A stretch of 64,000 nucleotides of DNA from JBOFWL01 sp051653605. Lineage in GTDB: Bacteria > Spirochaetota > Brevinematia > Brevinematales > Brevinemataceae. The notes below the pieces were generated by a model. It did not search any database. It saw only the letters and a list, made by a program, of their open reading frames with translations, and was not told the origin of the DNA. Location: assembly GCA_051653605.1 (NCBI GenBank), contig JBOFWL010000028.1, positions 62,001 to 126,000 on the forward strand, read 5' to 3'. Made by a program: the position numbers and the translations under genes. Positions 17,013-26,029 of the stretch are shown in pieces (position 1 is the stretch's first letter; each line of letters begins with the position of its first letter).

Positions 17013-18096
17013 ACAGTGCCGAGAAGGAATTAATGCCTGTGATAAAATCATCGCAGAAACTTTTTCAAAACGAATGGAATGGGTGCATCTTGTTGCCGAA
17101 TATAAACAAAAAAACAATCTACCTATCCTCAACACGGGCAGAGAAAAAGCCGTCCTCGACGCCATCAGCCCTCTTATTTCGCAGCCTTTTCGTAGTTATG
17201 GGGAAAGGCTCTTTCTGCAAATGATGAATCTCTCTAAGGAATATCAAAGCCAATTCATCAATATGCAGCAATCACACCCCAGCAATGACATCATCGGATT
17301 TCAAGGGGTGAAGGGCTCGTTCTCCCACGAAGCCCTCGAGCAGTATTTTGGGCTAGAAGCAAAAACTATCTCCTACCCCCACTTCGACGACCTCGCGCAG
17401 GCTGTCTCGGAAGGAAAATGTGCCTATGGCGTCCTCCCTATAGAAAATTCGTCGGCAGGGTCGGTGAGCGAAGTGTATGATCTTCTCGTAAAACATCGCT
17501 TATCTATTGTGGGAGAACAAGTTATATCTATTCGCCACTGTCTCTGTGGGATAAGGGGTTCATCTGTTAAAGGGATAAGAAAAATTTACTCACATCCTCA
17601 AGCGATTTCCCAATGCGGGGCGTTTTTAAAAAGCCTAGACAAGGCCGAAGCAATAGAGGCCAGCAATACCGCTGCAGCAGCGCGCATTGTTGCCGAGCAT
17701 GCCAACCCAAACGAAGCGGCGATCGCATCACGACGAGCGGCAAGCCTCTATGGGCTAGAAGTTCTCCAACCCGACATCCATACCACAGAAGGCAACCGTA
17801 CGCGATTTGCCATTGTGTCGGCATCGGCAGGTAGCGAGCAAGCGGGGAAAATAAGTACGGCATTCACCCTGCACCATAAGCCTGGAGCCTTGTACTCTGT
17901 CCTCAAGATACTCGAAGAAGCAGGGCTAAACATGACAAAACTAGAGTCTCGCCCTATTCCGGAGCGGCCATGGGAGTACATCTTCTACCTCGATTTTGAA
18001 ACGCCCAACGAGCCCAGTAGTGTTATTTCTGCACTAAAAGAAGTTTGTTTATCGTTTTTCATGCTCGGAATTTATCAAAAAAGAGAGTCATTATGA
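17002..18096 (+). CDS. pheA: Chorismate mutase / prephenate dehydratase (P-protein)
   Basis: A 364-residue bifunctional enzyme leading from chorismate to phenylpyruvate. The AroQ-type mutase helices cover about residues 1-85 (ERMEWV-like core, then REKAVLDAI). The dehydratase domain starts at IGFQGVKGSFSHEAL (about 95) and ends with EGNRTRF. The C-terminal ACT domain (about 285-360) has GALYSVL and ESRP, the Phe-binding elements, so feedback inhibition by Phe is likely in addition to the attenuator. It overlaps aroC by 11 bases and aroE by 4. Confidence 0.93.
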   Translation: MNLEQCREGINACDKIIAETFSKRMEWVHLVAEYKQKNNLPILNTGREKAVLDAISPLISQPFRSYGERLFLQMMNLSKEYQSQFINMQQSHPSNDIIGFQGVKGSFSHEALEQYFGLEAKTISYPHFDDLAQAVSEGKCAYGVLPIENSSAGSVSEVYDLLVKHRLSIVGEQVISIRHCLCGIRGSSVKGIRKIYSHPQAISQCGAFLKSLDKAEAIEASNTAAAARIVAEHANPNEAAIASRRAASLYGLEVLQPDIHTTEGNRTRFAIVSASAGSEQAGKISTAFTLHHKPGALYSVLKILEEAGLNMTKLESRPIPERPWEYIFYLDFETPNEPSSVISALKEVCLSFFMLGIYQKRESL

Positions 18097-18887
18097 AGAA
18101 TTTTGCTATTATTGGAAAAAAACTCGGGCATTCTCTTTCTCCGATTATCCACCGCTATTTACAAGAAAAAGAAAATATAGAAGGAAGCTATATCCGCCTT
18201 GAAATAGACGAAATCAAGACGTCATCTATTGTGTCGTCTCTTTTGTCGCTGGGTTTTAAGGGTGCCAATGTGACGATACCTTATAAAAAAACAGTAATTC
18301 CCTATTTAGATAAATTATCGCCTGAGGCTCAAAAAATTGGGGCGGTGAATACTATTTTACTTGAAAACGACCAATCTATTGGCTTCAACACCGATTATAC
18401 TGGTTTTAATGCCCTTCTATTGAGAGCGAATATCGATTGTGCCGGTAAAGATGCCGTTATTTTAGGCACAGGCGGGGCAGCTTATGCGGTTGCCGCCTGC
18501 CTTCTGGATCGAGGGGTGCGTAATCTTACTTTTGCCAGCCGTTCTTCGCAGCCGGATATCTTTGGCTGTGCGGTTGTCCCCTACTCTGCCTTAAAGCAAG
18601 CACATATTGTGGTCAATTCAACTCCCCTTGGCATGGCGCCGTCCGTGGAGGCTTCTCCCCTCAGCAAACAACAAATAGGGCTTTTTGAAACGGCTATCGA
18701 TGTCATTTATAACCCCAAAACGACGCTATTTCTTCAATATGCGCAAGAAGCTGGGCTAAAAAGTGCTGGTGGGCTAGAAATGCTTGTGGGGCAAGCAGTT
18801 GAATCGCATCGAATTTGGCATAATTCTGCGGTGAAGGCTGGTGTTTTTGAAGAGTTGATGGAGCTTTGTCAAAAGGCATTGATATGA
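18093..18887 (+). CDS. aroE: Shikimate dehydrogenase
   Basis: A 264-residue NADPH enzyme that reduces 3-dehydroshikimate. It begins FAIIGKKLGHSLSPIIH (substrate-binding N-terminal domain), with GANVTIPYK containing the catalytic Lys, NTDYTGF, and the nucleotide loop GTGGAAYAV (about 125-133). The start at 18093 overlaps the pheA stop as ATGA and fits the family N-terminus; a longer in-frame start at 18045 lies inside pheA. It overlaps aroK by 4 bases. Confidence 0.94.
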   Translation: MKNFAIIGKKLGHSLSPIIHRYLQEKENIEGSYIRLEIDEIKTSSIVSSLLSLGFKGANVTIPYKKTVIPYLDKLSPEAQKIGAVNTILLENDQSIGFNTDYTGFNALLLRANIDCAGKDAVILGTGGAAYAVAACLLDRGVRNLTFASRSSQPDIFGCAVVPYSALKQAHIVVNSTPLGMAPSVEASPLSKQQIGLFETAIDVIYNPKTTLFLQYAQEAGLKSAGGLEMLVGQAVESHRIWHNSAVKAGVFEELMELCQKALI

Positions 18888-19372
18888 AGAATATAGCACT
18901 TATAGGAATGATGGGAAGCGGTAAGTCGTTGCTATCAAAGATGTTATCACAAAATATTTCTCGCCCATTGTATAGCATGGATGCTGAAATCGAAAAGCAA
19001 GCCGGCAAGACTATTGTTGATATTTTTAAAGAAGAGGGAGAACCTGCTTTTCGCGCTTGGGAAAAAAAATTATCTCAGGCGCTATCCGAGCAAGAAGGCT
19101 TAATTATCGACTGTGGAGGGGGATTGATTACTCAAGAAGAATCTGTTAATTTCATCAAAAAAAGCAGTATTTTAGTGTTTATTCAGCGCCCTATTGATGA
19201 TATTTTGAGTACAATCAATAAAAAAACGAGGCCTCTTGCTAAAGACGAGCAGAATTTTATCAACTTGTATCAAGATCGCCTTCCTTTATATCAAAAATAC
19301 AGCGATTTCACCATAAATAATATAAAAATAGATAAAACTTTACAAGAATTAATAAAAATTTCGGGAGCATAG
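18884..19372 (+). CDS. aroK: Shikimate kinase
   Basis: A 162-residue P-loop kinase that phosphorylates shikimate at O3. The Walker A GMMGSGKS is at residues 8-15, the DAEIE shikimate-binding region near 34, and CGGGL near 81. The lid region has KKTRPLA. The start at 18884 overlaps the aroE stop as ATGA. The length is normal. Confidence 0.93.
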   Translation: MKNIALIGMMGSGKSLLSKMLSQNISRPLYSMDAEIEKQAGKTIVDIFKEEGEPAFRAWEKKLSQALSEQEGLIIDCGGGLITQEESVNFIKKSSILVFIQRPIDDILSTINKKTRPLAKDEQNFINLYQDRLPLYQKYSDFTINNIKIDKTLQELIKISGA

Positions 19373-19373
19373 C

Positions 19374-19808
19374 ATGAAACTTCTCGTGTTAAATGGGCCA
19401 AATCTCAATTTTTTAGGAATTAGAGAACCTCATATTTATGGAAGCAAAACATATCAAGATTTGGAAAAATTTATTCTCGAGCATGCGGCGGGGCATGAGG
19501 TACAAATTGCACAGCACAACTGCGAGGGAAAACTTATTTCGGCCATTCATCAGGCTTACACCGACAAAGTCGAAGGAATTGTGCTTAACGCTGCCGCCTA
19601 TACGCATACGTCTGTGGCATTGCTGGACGCCATCAAAACGGTGGGCATCCCCACAATAGAGGTTCATATTAGCAATGTTCATGCAAGAGAAGAATTTAGG
19701 CACCGATCGATTATTGCAGCAGCTTGCATTGGAGCAATCTCTGGCTTTGGTTTTGATTCTTATCGATTGGCATTACATTATTTAATTACTTATCAAAAAA
19801 GAAATTAA
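19374..19808 (+). CDS. aroQ: 3-dehydroquinate dehydratase, type II
   Basis: A 144-residue enzyme that dehydrates 3-dehydroquinate by the trans, Schiff-base-free route as a dodecamer. It has LNGPNLNFLGIREPHIYG (with the catalytic Tyr), NCEGKLISAIHQA, LNAAAYTHTS and EVHISNVHAREEFRHRS. It is the last gene of the operon, and its stop overlaps the stop of the convergent regulator gene by three bases. No terminator hairpin was seen between them. Confidence 0.95.
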   Translation: MKLLVLNGPNLNFLGIREPHIYGSKTYQDLEKFILEHAAGHEVQIAQHNCEGKLISAIHQAYTDKVEGIVLNAAAYTHTSVALLDAIKTVGIPTIEVHISNVHAREEFRHRSIIAAACIGAISGFGFDSYRLALHYLITYQKRN

Positions 19809-20974
19809 GATAACGCTGAGGGGAGATGTTCTACCTCGATACATTCACCTGAGGATAATACCACTGCTGTCTCCACCGCATTTTGAAGTTCTCGAATATT
19901 TCCTGGCCAGGAGTATGCTCTCATTTTCTGAATAACTTCTGGCGTGAAGGATGCCGCAACTTTGTGATATTTTTCGGCATAGCGTTTAAGAAAAGTATCT
20001 GCCAATGCTGGAATATCTTCTACCCTATCTCGCAGTGGGGGAATATCCAACTGAATGACATTAAGTCGATAGAAAAGGTCCTCTCTGAAAGTTCCTTCGG
20101 CAACTGCCTTGCGTAAATCTTTATTGGTAGCGGAGATAACTCTAATATCAACCTTTATTGTTTCTTCACCACCTACTCGTTCGAACTCTCGTTCTTGAAG
20201 TACGCGAAGCAACTTCACTTGGACTGCAGCACTGATGTCTCCGATTTCATCTAAAAAAATCGTTCCTCCATCGGCTAGTTCAAAGCGCCCCTTGCGACGA
20301 GCCGTTGCCCCAGTGAACGCTCCTTTTTCGTGGCCAAAAAGTTCACTTTCTAAAAGATTTTCTGGCAAGGCACCGCAATTTACCTTGATAAAAGCCTCTT
20401 CGGCGCGCAGGCTATTTTCGTGGATGGCCGAAGCAAACAGCTCTTTCCCCGTGCCACTCTCGCCCATCAAAAGCACCGTTGCATCTGTTGATGCAATTTG
20501 CTTTGTTTTTTCAAGCAGCGTATGAATTATTGGGCTTTCTCCCACGATTCGTTGCAAAGATGGCTCTGCATTGAGGCGCGTAGCTAATGCCTGAACCTTT
20601 TCTTTCGCTTGCACATCGGAAAAAGCTCTATTAAGAACCAAAAAAAGTTTTTCTAAATGAACGGGTTTAGTGAGAAAATCGTAGGCGCCTTGCTTCATGG
20701 CATCGACGGCATCGTCTAAGCCAGCATGCCCCGTGAGCATAATCACAGGAATATGCGTGTGGAGGCGTTTAATCTCGGATAGAAGAGTAATTCCATCCAT
20801 TTTTGGCATCTTAACATCGCAAATTATGGCATCTGGGAGTAATGCAGCGACTTTTTCAAGGCCTTCAGCGCCATCTTTGGCACCTTGAACCGTATATCCT
20901 TCTGATTTGAGGGCTAAAATCAGCCCTCCACGAATATTTTCTTCATCATCAATAACTAAAATACTCTTTTTCAT
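19805..20974 (-). CDS. NtrC-family response regulator lacking the DNA-binding domain
   Basis: A 389-residue protein with an N-terminal receiver domain (DDEE at 10-13, phospho-Asp in IICDVKMPK near 54, Lys in FLTKPVH). The sigma-54 AAA+ domain follows: GESGTGKE Walker A (about 169), the GAFTGA loop that contacts sigma-54, and FLDEIGD Walker B. It ends at NAVETAVVLSSGECIEVEHLPSALS, where the AAA+ domain stops. The usual C-terminal Fis-type helix-turn-helix is absent. Similar forms, such as H. pylori FlgR, activate sigma-54 genes without specific DNA binding, so a flagellar role is possible. No histidine kinase is adjacent; pdxJ lies 14 bases upstream. Confidence 0.9.
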   Translation of the reverse strand: MKKSILVIDDEENIRGGLILALKSEGYTVQGAKDGAEGLEKVAALLPDAIICDVKMPKMDGITLLSEIKRLHTHIPVIMLTGHAGLDDAVDAMKQGAYDFLTKPVHLEKLFLVLNRAFSDVQAKEKVQALATRLNAEPSLQRIVGESPIIHTLLEKTKQIASTDATVLLMGESGTGKELFASAIHENSLRAEEAFIKVNCGALPENLLESELFGHEKGAFTGATARRKGRFELADGGTIFLDEIGDISAAVQVKLLRVLQEREFERVGGEETIKVDIRVISATNKDLRKAVAEGTFREDLFYRLNVIQLDIPPLRDRVEDIPALADTFLKRYAEKYHKVAASFTPEVIQKMRAYSWPGNIRELQNAVETAVVLSSGECIEVEHLPSALS

Positions 20975-20988
20975 ACTATTTTTCCATT

Positions 20989-21708
20989 TTATTTAATTAA
21001 TTCTAGCATATCGCGAACAGCTTGATCTAAGCCAACGAATATAGCCCGAGCAACAATAGAATGCCCAATATTTAAGGTTCGAATCTCTGGGATATCTGCA
21101 ATTGCTCTGGTATTTGAATAACTAAGCCCATGCCCTGCATTAACAATTAAGCCTAGTTTATCTGCATGTGCTGCACAGGCAACAATTTGCTCCAAAATTT
21201 CTAATTGCTGGCTACCCGTTGCCTCGGCGTATGCCCCCGTATGAAGCTCCACTGCTTGAGCACCAAGCTGAGATGCCATTGTAATATGTTCGGGGACGGG
21301 GTCGATGAAGAGAGAAACTTCAATGCCTCTTTCTATTGCATCGGGGATGAATAGTCGCAGTTTATCTTCGTTTCGATGGAGGTCTAAGCCGCCTTCAGTG
21401 GTGAGTTCTTCCCTTTTTTCTGGAACTAAACAGAGTTCTTCTGGGCAGAGGTCTAGTGCCATTGCCATCATTTCGTCGGTAAGCCCCATTTCTAAATTTA
21501 GAGGAAGAGAGCATGCTTCATGAATAAGATAGGCATCTCGTTTTTGAATGTGGCGTTTATCTTCTCGTGTATGAATGGTTAGGCTGTGAGCGCCTGCATT
21601 TTGTACAAAATACGCTGCTTGAAGAGGTTCCGGGTAGGATGTACCTCGAGCTTGACGTATTGTTGCGACATGGTCGATATTGACCCCTAATCTTTTAGAA
21701 TTTTTCAT
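20989..21708 (-). CDS. pdxJ: Pyridoxine 5'-phosphate synthase
   Basis: A 239-residue TIM-barrel enzyme that condenses 1-deoxyxylulose-5-phosphate with 3-amino-2-oxopropyl phosphate in the DXP-dependent vitamin B6 route. It begins RLGVNIDHVATIRQARGTSYPEP and has HTREDKRHI, VSLFIDPVP, ELHTGAYA and NAGHGLSY, all conserved. The gene is followed by the response regulator on the same strand. No pdxA is in the window. Confidence 0.94.
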   Translation of the reverse strand: MKNSKRLGVNIDHVATIRQARGTSYPEPLQAAYFVQNAGAHSLTIHTREDKRHIQKRDAYLIHEACSLPLNLEMGLTDEMMAMALDLCPEELCLVPEKREELTTEGGLDLHRNEDKLRLFIPDAIERGIEVSLFIDPVPEHITMASQLGAQAVELHTGAYAEATGSQQLEILEQIVACAAHADKLGLIVNAGHGLSYSNTRAIADIPEIRTLNIGHSIVARAIFVGLDQAVRDMLELIK

Positions 21709-21774
21709 TAAGCATCTACCTCCTATTTAGAGCCTTATTATGAGGTATTTTTTTTATTTTTGCAAGTTTAAAAA

Positions 21775-21798
21775 AAACCTCTCCCGAAGGAGAGGTTT
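21775..21798 (-). terminator. Terminator of the RND efflux operon
   Basis: Read on the minus strand, AAACCTCTCC, a TTCG loop, GGAGAGGTTT and a run of T. A 10-bp stem with a UUCG tetraloop is a very strong intrinsic terminator, separating the efflux operon from pdxJ. Confidence 0.92.
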
Positions 21799-21809
21799 TA
21801 GAAGTTGGA

Positions 21810-24800
21810 TTATTTATTGTAAACAATTTGGTCGACAACGATATCTTCGCGTACCTTAAAGGGATAGCGTTTTCTGATACCGGCATAAGCCGTAGGTACA
21901 ATGATCAATGTAAATAGGGTTGAAACAGCTAAGCCTCCAAGAATAGATGTTGCCAGCGGAGCATAAGTGGCTCCGCCTTCTCCCAAGCCAAATGACATGG
22001 GTATCATCCCTAAAATAGTGGTAAGCGTCGTCATAAATACGGGGCGAATACGTCGCACGCCAGCTACGATAGCAGATTTATCTGGGTTCATACCACTGGC
22101 TAATAGTTGGTTCATGTAGTCAATAAGCACGATACCATTATTAATAACAATACCCACAAGTACCACTATCCCCGCTGCCGCAATAACGTTGAGCGACCTC
22201 CCCGTTAAAAAGAGGAGTAGGATAGAACCAAAGGCTCCAAATGGCACCGATGCCATGATAACAAAGGGGGCTATATAAGATTCAAATTGAGCTGCCATAA
22301 GCGCATACACGATGAAAATAGCAACGAAAAATGCGCCTAACAGAACGATCATCGATTCATTAATATCCGCAAAATCTCCACGAAATATAACAGATGTACC
22401 TGCTGGCAAGAATATTTTTTCATCAATTTGTTTTTGAATAGCTGCCACAGCACCTGTGAGGTCTTTTTGGAAAGCACCGGAAGTACTTGCCTTAACTTTT
22501 ATGAATCGTGTTGATTGGCGTCGGCGTATACGTGATGGCCCCACCCCTTGTCGGGAGCTGACCAAGCTACGGAAAGAGGCATTTCCTGAAGCTGTTGGTA
22601 TAGTTTGATTTAGCAATGCATCTACCGAAATACGATCTTCATTTCTCATGCGGACACGAACATCAATATCGTTTCCTGTAGGGCCCAGAACAGTTGTAGC
22701 TACGGTTCCACCAAAAGATGTTCGAACACTAGAGAATAAATCACTGGGTGTTAAACCTTCTCTAGCTAAAGAAATACGATCAGGGCGAAGGATAATTTCT
22801 GGGTTACCGGCATCCTCATCAACATAGGGTGATTCGATGCCAGGAATTGTCTTTAGTAGTTCGACAATTTGATTGGCTATTTGTAGTGTTGCAGAAGAAT
22901 CATCGCCTTGAATATCCATCTCAATAGCATCGGCACCACCGGCGGATCCACTCGAGCTTCCCATTCCTCCAATACGAATACGATTGTCAACAGGAAACTC
23001 CGCTAAGAGAGGACGGACGCGGTTGATAATATCTACAACGCCTTCTTTACGTTGAGTTACTGGGATCAATTTAACTTCTATACGAGATTTAAATTCTTCA
23101 ACCGTACCACCAAATAATGAACCAGTTTTAATACGTGTTCCGATTACTTTGATATTTTCTTGGCCGATAACAGCTGGGAGGCGTTTAACAATTTCAAGCG
23201 TCATATCTTGATTGTATTCTGCGCGTGTTCCCGCAGGATAAATAAGGTTGATTGTGAATTGTCCATCGTCATTTGTCGGCATATATTCCTTTCCAACGGC
23301 AACAACCGATAAGATAAGTAACACCATCACAATGGCAGAGCTTCCAAAAACGACTTTCTTTTTATTTTGAACGCTCCATTCAAGAATATGTCGATAAAAA
23401 ATATCAATTTTATGTAGAATCCTATCATTGAAGCGTAATTTTTGTATTTCAGGTGTTTCTTCTTCGCTTTCATCTGCATCAAATGCTTCTACAGAAACAT
23501 CTTTGATAAGCAGAGAGCAGAGCATTGGCACCAATGTAATCGATATCACTAGCGAAGAAAGCAACGATACCAAAACGGTAATAGCTAAGTCTTTAAATAG
23601 CTGGGTGATAAATCCAGGTACGATAAATATAGGAATGAAGACCGCTATTGTTGTAAATGTTGATGCCGTAATGGCTAACATCACCTCTTTTGCTCCGTTA
23701 ATCGAAGCGCTATATTTGCCCATTCCCTCGGCCCTATGCCTGAATATGTTTTCCAACACCACAATGGACGAGTCGACCATCATCCCCACCCCGAGCGCTA
23801 GCCCTGACATAGAGATAATATTAAGACTGATATCCATAAAGTACATTACGATGAACGTTGTAATGATAGAAGTTGGAATAGAAAGCCCAATAACCACCAG
23901 CGAACGCCAGTCCCAAAGGTAGAAAAACAATACCAACATCGCAAAAATGGCACCGGTAAGTGCTGCAGAGGATACTGATGCTTGAGAATCCTCAACTGTT
24001 TGGGCGGTGCTAAATTGTTCAACCAGCTCAACTGTTGGAGGAAGCGAAGGTTTGAGGGATTCTAAGCGTTTTTTGACAGCTTTTGCAACTTCCACAGTGT
24101 TTGCACCAGAAGATTTTGTAACCTGAAACGCAACCGCTTCTTTACCATTGGCAAAAAATTGGATCGTATCTTCGGAGCTACCATAGCTAATATTTGCGAT
24201 GTCGCCCAAAAGGATGGGAGTGCCATTGCGATAGTCGACAACAATATTACGTGCATCTTGAAGTGTTTTGATTTCGGCATCGGTACGCACACCATATTTA
24301 ACAGAACCCTGATAAACATAGCCCCCTGAAATAGAGAGGTCGTTGGCTTTTACTATCTGAGCAACTTTAGAAGAATTAAGCCCATAGGCTTGCATTCGAT
24401 TTTGGATGAGATCGATATGCATTTCTGTTTTCGATCCCCCATCTATTGATACAGATCCCACACCGGGCAGCTGTTCTAGCGATTTACGAATGGTATTATC
24501 TGCAATATCGTAGGCAGTTGCTGGATCAGCAACACCTACCATATAATAGCTCATAACTGGGATGAGGTCGGTAGAGAATTTATAGATCACAGGGTTATCA
24601 GTATCGTCTGGGAGGTCGTCCCGAACGAGGTCGACTTTCTCACGGGTTTGGAACATGGCATTATCCATATCCGTTCCCCATTTGAATTCCAATCCAATTT
24701 GAGACGATCCTTCTTTAGAAGACGATGTGACTTTATCAATATTTTCAATGGTTGTCAACACGTTTTCAAGTGTTCTTGTGACGGAGCTTTCTACTTCTTC

Positions 24801-24968
24801 CGGGCCTGCACCAGAATAAGTAGTGCTAACTGTTAATTCGGGGCGTTCAATATTGGGTAGAAAGTCAACAGGAAGCTGAAAACATGCATAAAGACCAAAC
24901 ATCATGACGATCATCAAGAGCATCGTCATGGTTACTGGTTTTTTGACGGAAACATCTATTATAGACAT
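21810..24968 (-). CDS. RND-family efflux pump inner-membrane transporter
   Basis: A 1052-residue AcrB/MexB-like protein with about 12 transmembrane helices in two halves, each followed by a large periplasmic domain. It starts SIIDVSVKKPVTMTM, the typical HAE-family N-terminus, and has the GAGPEEVE segment. The TM4 proton-relay motif reads GMMVDSS, with a single Asp where AcrB has Asp-Asp, as in many distant HAE members. It is the last gene of a TolC-adaptor-pump operon. The substrate cannot be inferred; drugs, bile acids or lipids are all possible. Confidence 0.92.
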   Translation of the reverse strand: MSIIDVSVKKPVTMTMLLMIVMMFGLYACFQLPVDFLPNIERPELTVSTTYSGAGPEEVESSVTRTLENVLTTIENIDKVTSSSKEGSSQIGLEFKWGTDMDNAMFQTREKVDLVRDDLPDDTDNPVIYKFSTDLIPVMSYYMVGVADPATAYDIADNTIRKSLEQLPGVGSVSIDGGSKTEMHIDLIQNRMQAYGLNSSKVAQIVKANDLSISGGYVYQGSVKYGVRTDAEIKTLQDARNIVVDYRNGTPILLGDIANISYGSSEDTIQFFANGKEAVAFQVTKSSGANTVEVAKAVKKRLESLKPSLPPTVELVEQFSTAQTVEDSQASVSSAALTGAIFAMLVLFFYLWDWRSLVVIGLSIPTSIITTFIVMYFMDISLNIISMSGLALGVGMMVDSSIVVLENIFRHRAEGMGKYSASINGAKEVMLAITASTFTTIAVFIPIFIVPGFITQLFKDLAITVLVSLLSSLVISITLVPMLCSLLIKDVSVEAFDADESEEETPEIQKLRFNDRILHKIDIFYRHILEWSVQNKKKVVFGSSAIVMVLLILSVVAVGKEYMPTNDDGQFTINLIYPAGTRAEYNQDMTLEIVKRLPAVIGQENIKVIGTRIKTGSLFGGTVEEFKSRIEVKLIPVTQRKEGVVDIINRVRPLLAEFPVDNRIRIGGMGSSSGSAGGADAIEMDIQGDDSSATLQIANQIVELLKTIPGIESPYVDEDAGNPEIILRPDRISLAREGLTPSDLFSSVRTSFGGTVATTVLGPTGNDIDVRVRMRNEDRISVDALLNQTIPTASGNASFRSLVSSRQGVGPSRIRRRQSTRFIKVKASTSGAFQKDLTGAVAAIQKQIDEKIFLPAGTSVIFRGDFADINESMIVLLGAFFVAIFIVYALMAAQFESYIAPFVIMASVPFGAFGSILLLFLTGRSLNVIAAAGIVVLVGIVINNGIVLIDYMNQLLASGMNPDKSAIVAGVRRIRPVFMTTLTTILGMIPMSFGLGEGGATYAPLATSILGGLAVSTLFTLIIVPTAYAGIRKRYPFKVREDIVVDQIVYNK

Positions 24969-24996
24969 ATGATTCCTCTTTTTCTATTGCAACGCA

Positions 24997-26007
24997 CTAA
25001 CTTTGTTCGCCGTCAGAACCAACAGCTGAGTTAGAATTAACAGTTTTTTCATCTAAAGGACGAATGGCAACTCCGGGGCTCAAATATTCTCGACCAAAAA
25101 CAACTAGGGATTCGTTATCATTAATACCTTCCGAGATAGCAACTTGGTCGCGATAACGAAGAGAGATCGTAACAGGGCGAAGCTCTGCTTTATTATTAAT
25201 GTTAACATAAATAGCGTCTTTGCCATCAGGTGTTTTTGTAATTGACGAATCTGGAACAACATACACGTTTGTTACTTCTTCAACAAAAATATAGCTTTCG
25301 GCATATATTCCTGAAAAGAGAGTTCGTTCTTGGTTGGTGATAATGGCGCGAACGGTAAGGGATCGAGATGAGGGATCCAATGATAAATCACGACGAACGA
25401 TGGAGCCTTTGAAGATCTTATCGCCTACAGAGCGAGATTGGAAGAAAACCTCTTGTCCAACTTCAACTTCTGCAGCGGATGCTTCTGGAACGCGGATCAC
25501 CGCTTCGATAATATTAGGGTTTCCAACAACTGCCAACGCTTTTCCGACAGTGACATCTTCACCTTTATTCACCAAAATACGTGTGACAACCCCATTAACG
25601 GGTGATGCAACTGTTGCTGGAGCAAATCGCGCGCCTACTTCAAAGCGGTCGATCGTCATAAGGCTTTGCCCTCGACCAACGGTGTCACCTTCTATGCGGA
25701 TTAAACTTTGCACTTTACCTGTAACTGGTGCTGTGATTTCGACTTCGTTTTCTGCTTTTAAATCTCCATAGAGATCAAGAAACCGTTTCATTGATGATTT
25801 TTGAGCTGAGCGAACTAACACGGTGGTAATACGTTGTCGGGCGTTTGCTTTACCTGCATTTCTAGTTGAGATAACTCTAAACACAAGGACAATAAAAATA
25901 ACTATTCCAATTATAATGAATATTGTCTTTCTATTATTTTTTTTCTTTGACGAGCTATTGGGCATCATCGAAGAGGTTTGATCTTGCTTTTTCTTAAAGC
26001 CGAACAT
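24997..26007 (-). CDS. Periplasmic adaptor (membrane fusion protein) of the RND pump
   Basis: A 336-residue protein with a short cytoplasmic Lys-rich tail, one transmembrane helix (about 25-43), then the lipoyl-type half (VEITAPVTGKVQSL), a short linker and the second half (FAPATVASPVNGVVTRI). The beta-barrel follows. The coiled coil between the lipoyl halves is very short. The start at 26007 is chosen for TAAGGAG upstream; the longer frame overlaps the tolC-like gene. It bridges the pump to the outer-membrane channel. Confidence 0.88.
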   Translation of the reverse strand: MFGFKKKQDQTSSMMPNSSSKKKNNRKTIFIIIGIVIFIVLVFRVISTRNAGKANARQRITTVLVRSAQKSSMKRFLDLYGDLKAENEVEITAPVTGKVQSLIRIEGDTVGRGQSLMTIDRFEVGARFAPATVASPVNGVVTRILVNKGEDVTVGKALAVVGNPNIIEAVIRVPEASAAEVEVGQEVFFQSRSVGDKIFKGSIVRRDLSLDPSSRSLTVRAIITNQERTLFSGIYAESYIFVEEVTNVYVVPDSSITKTPDGKDAIYVNINNKAELRPVTISLRYRDQVAISEGINDNESLVVFGREYLSPGVAIRPLDEKTVNSNSAVGSDGEQS

Positions 26008-26029
26008 AAAATTCTCCTTAATAAATTTC

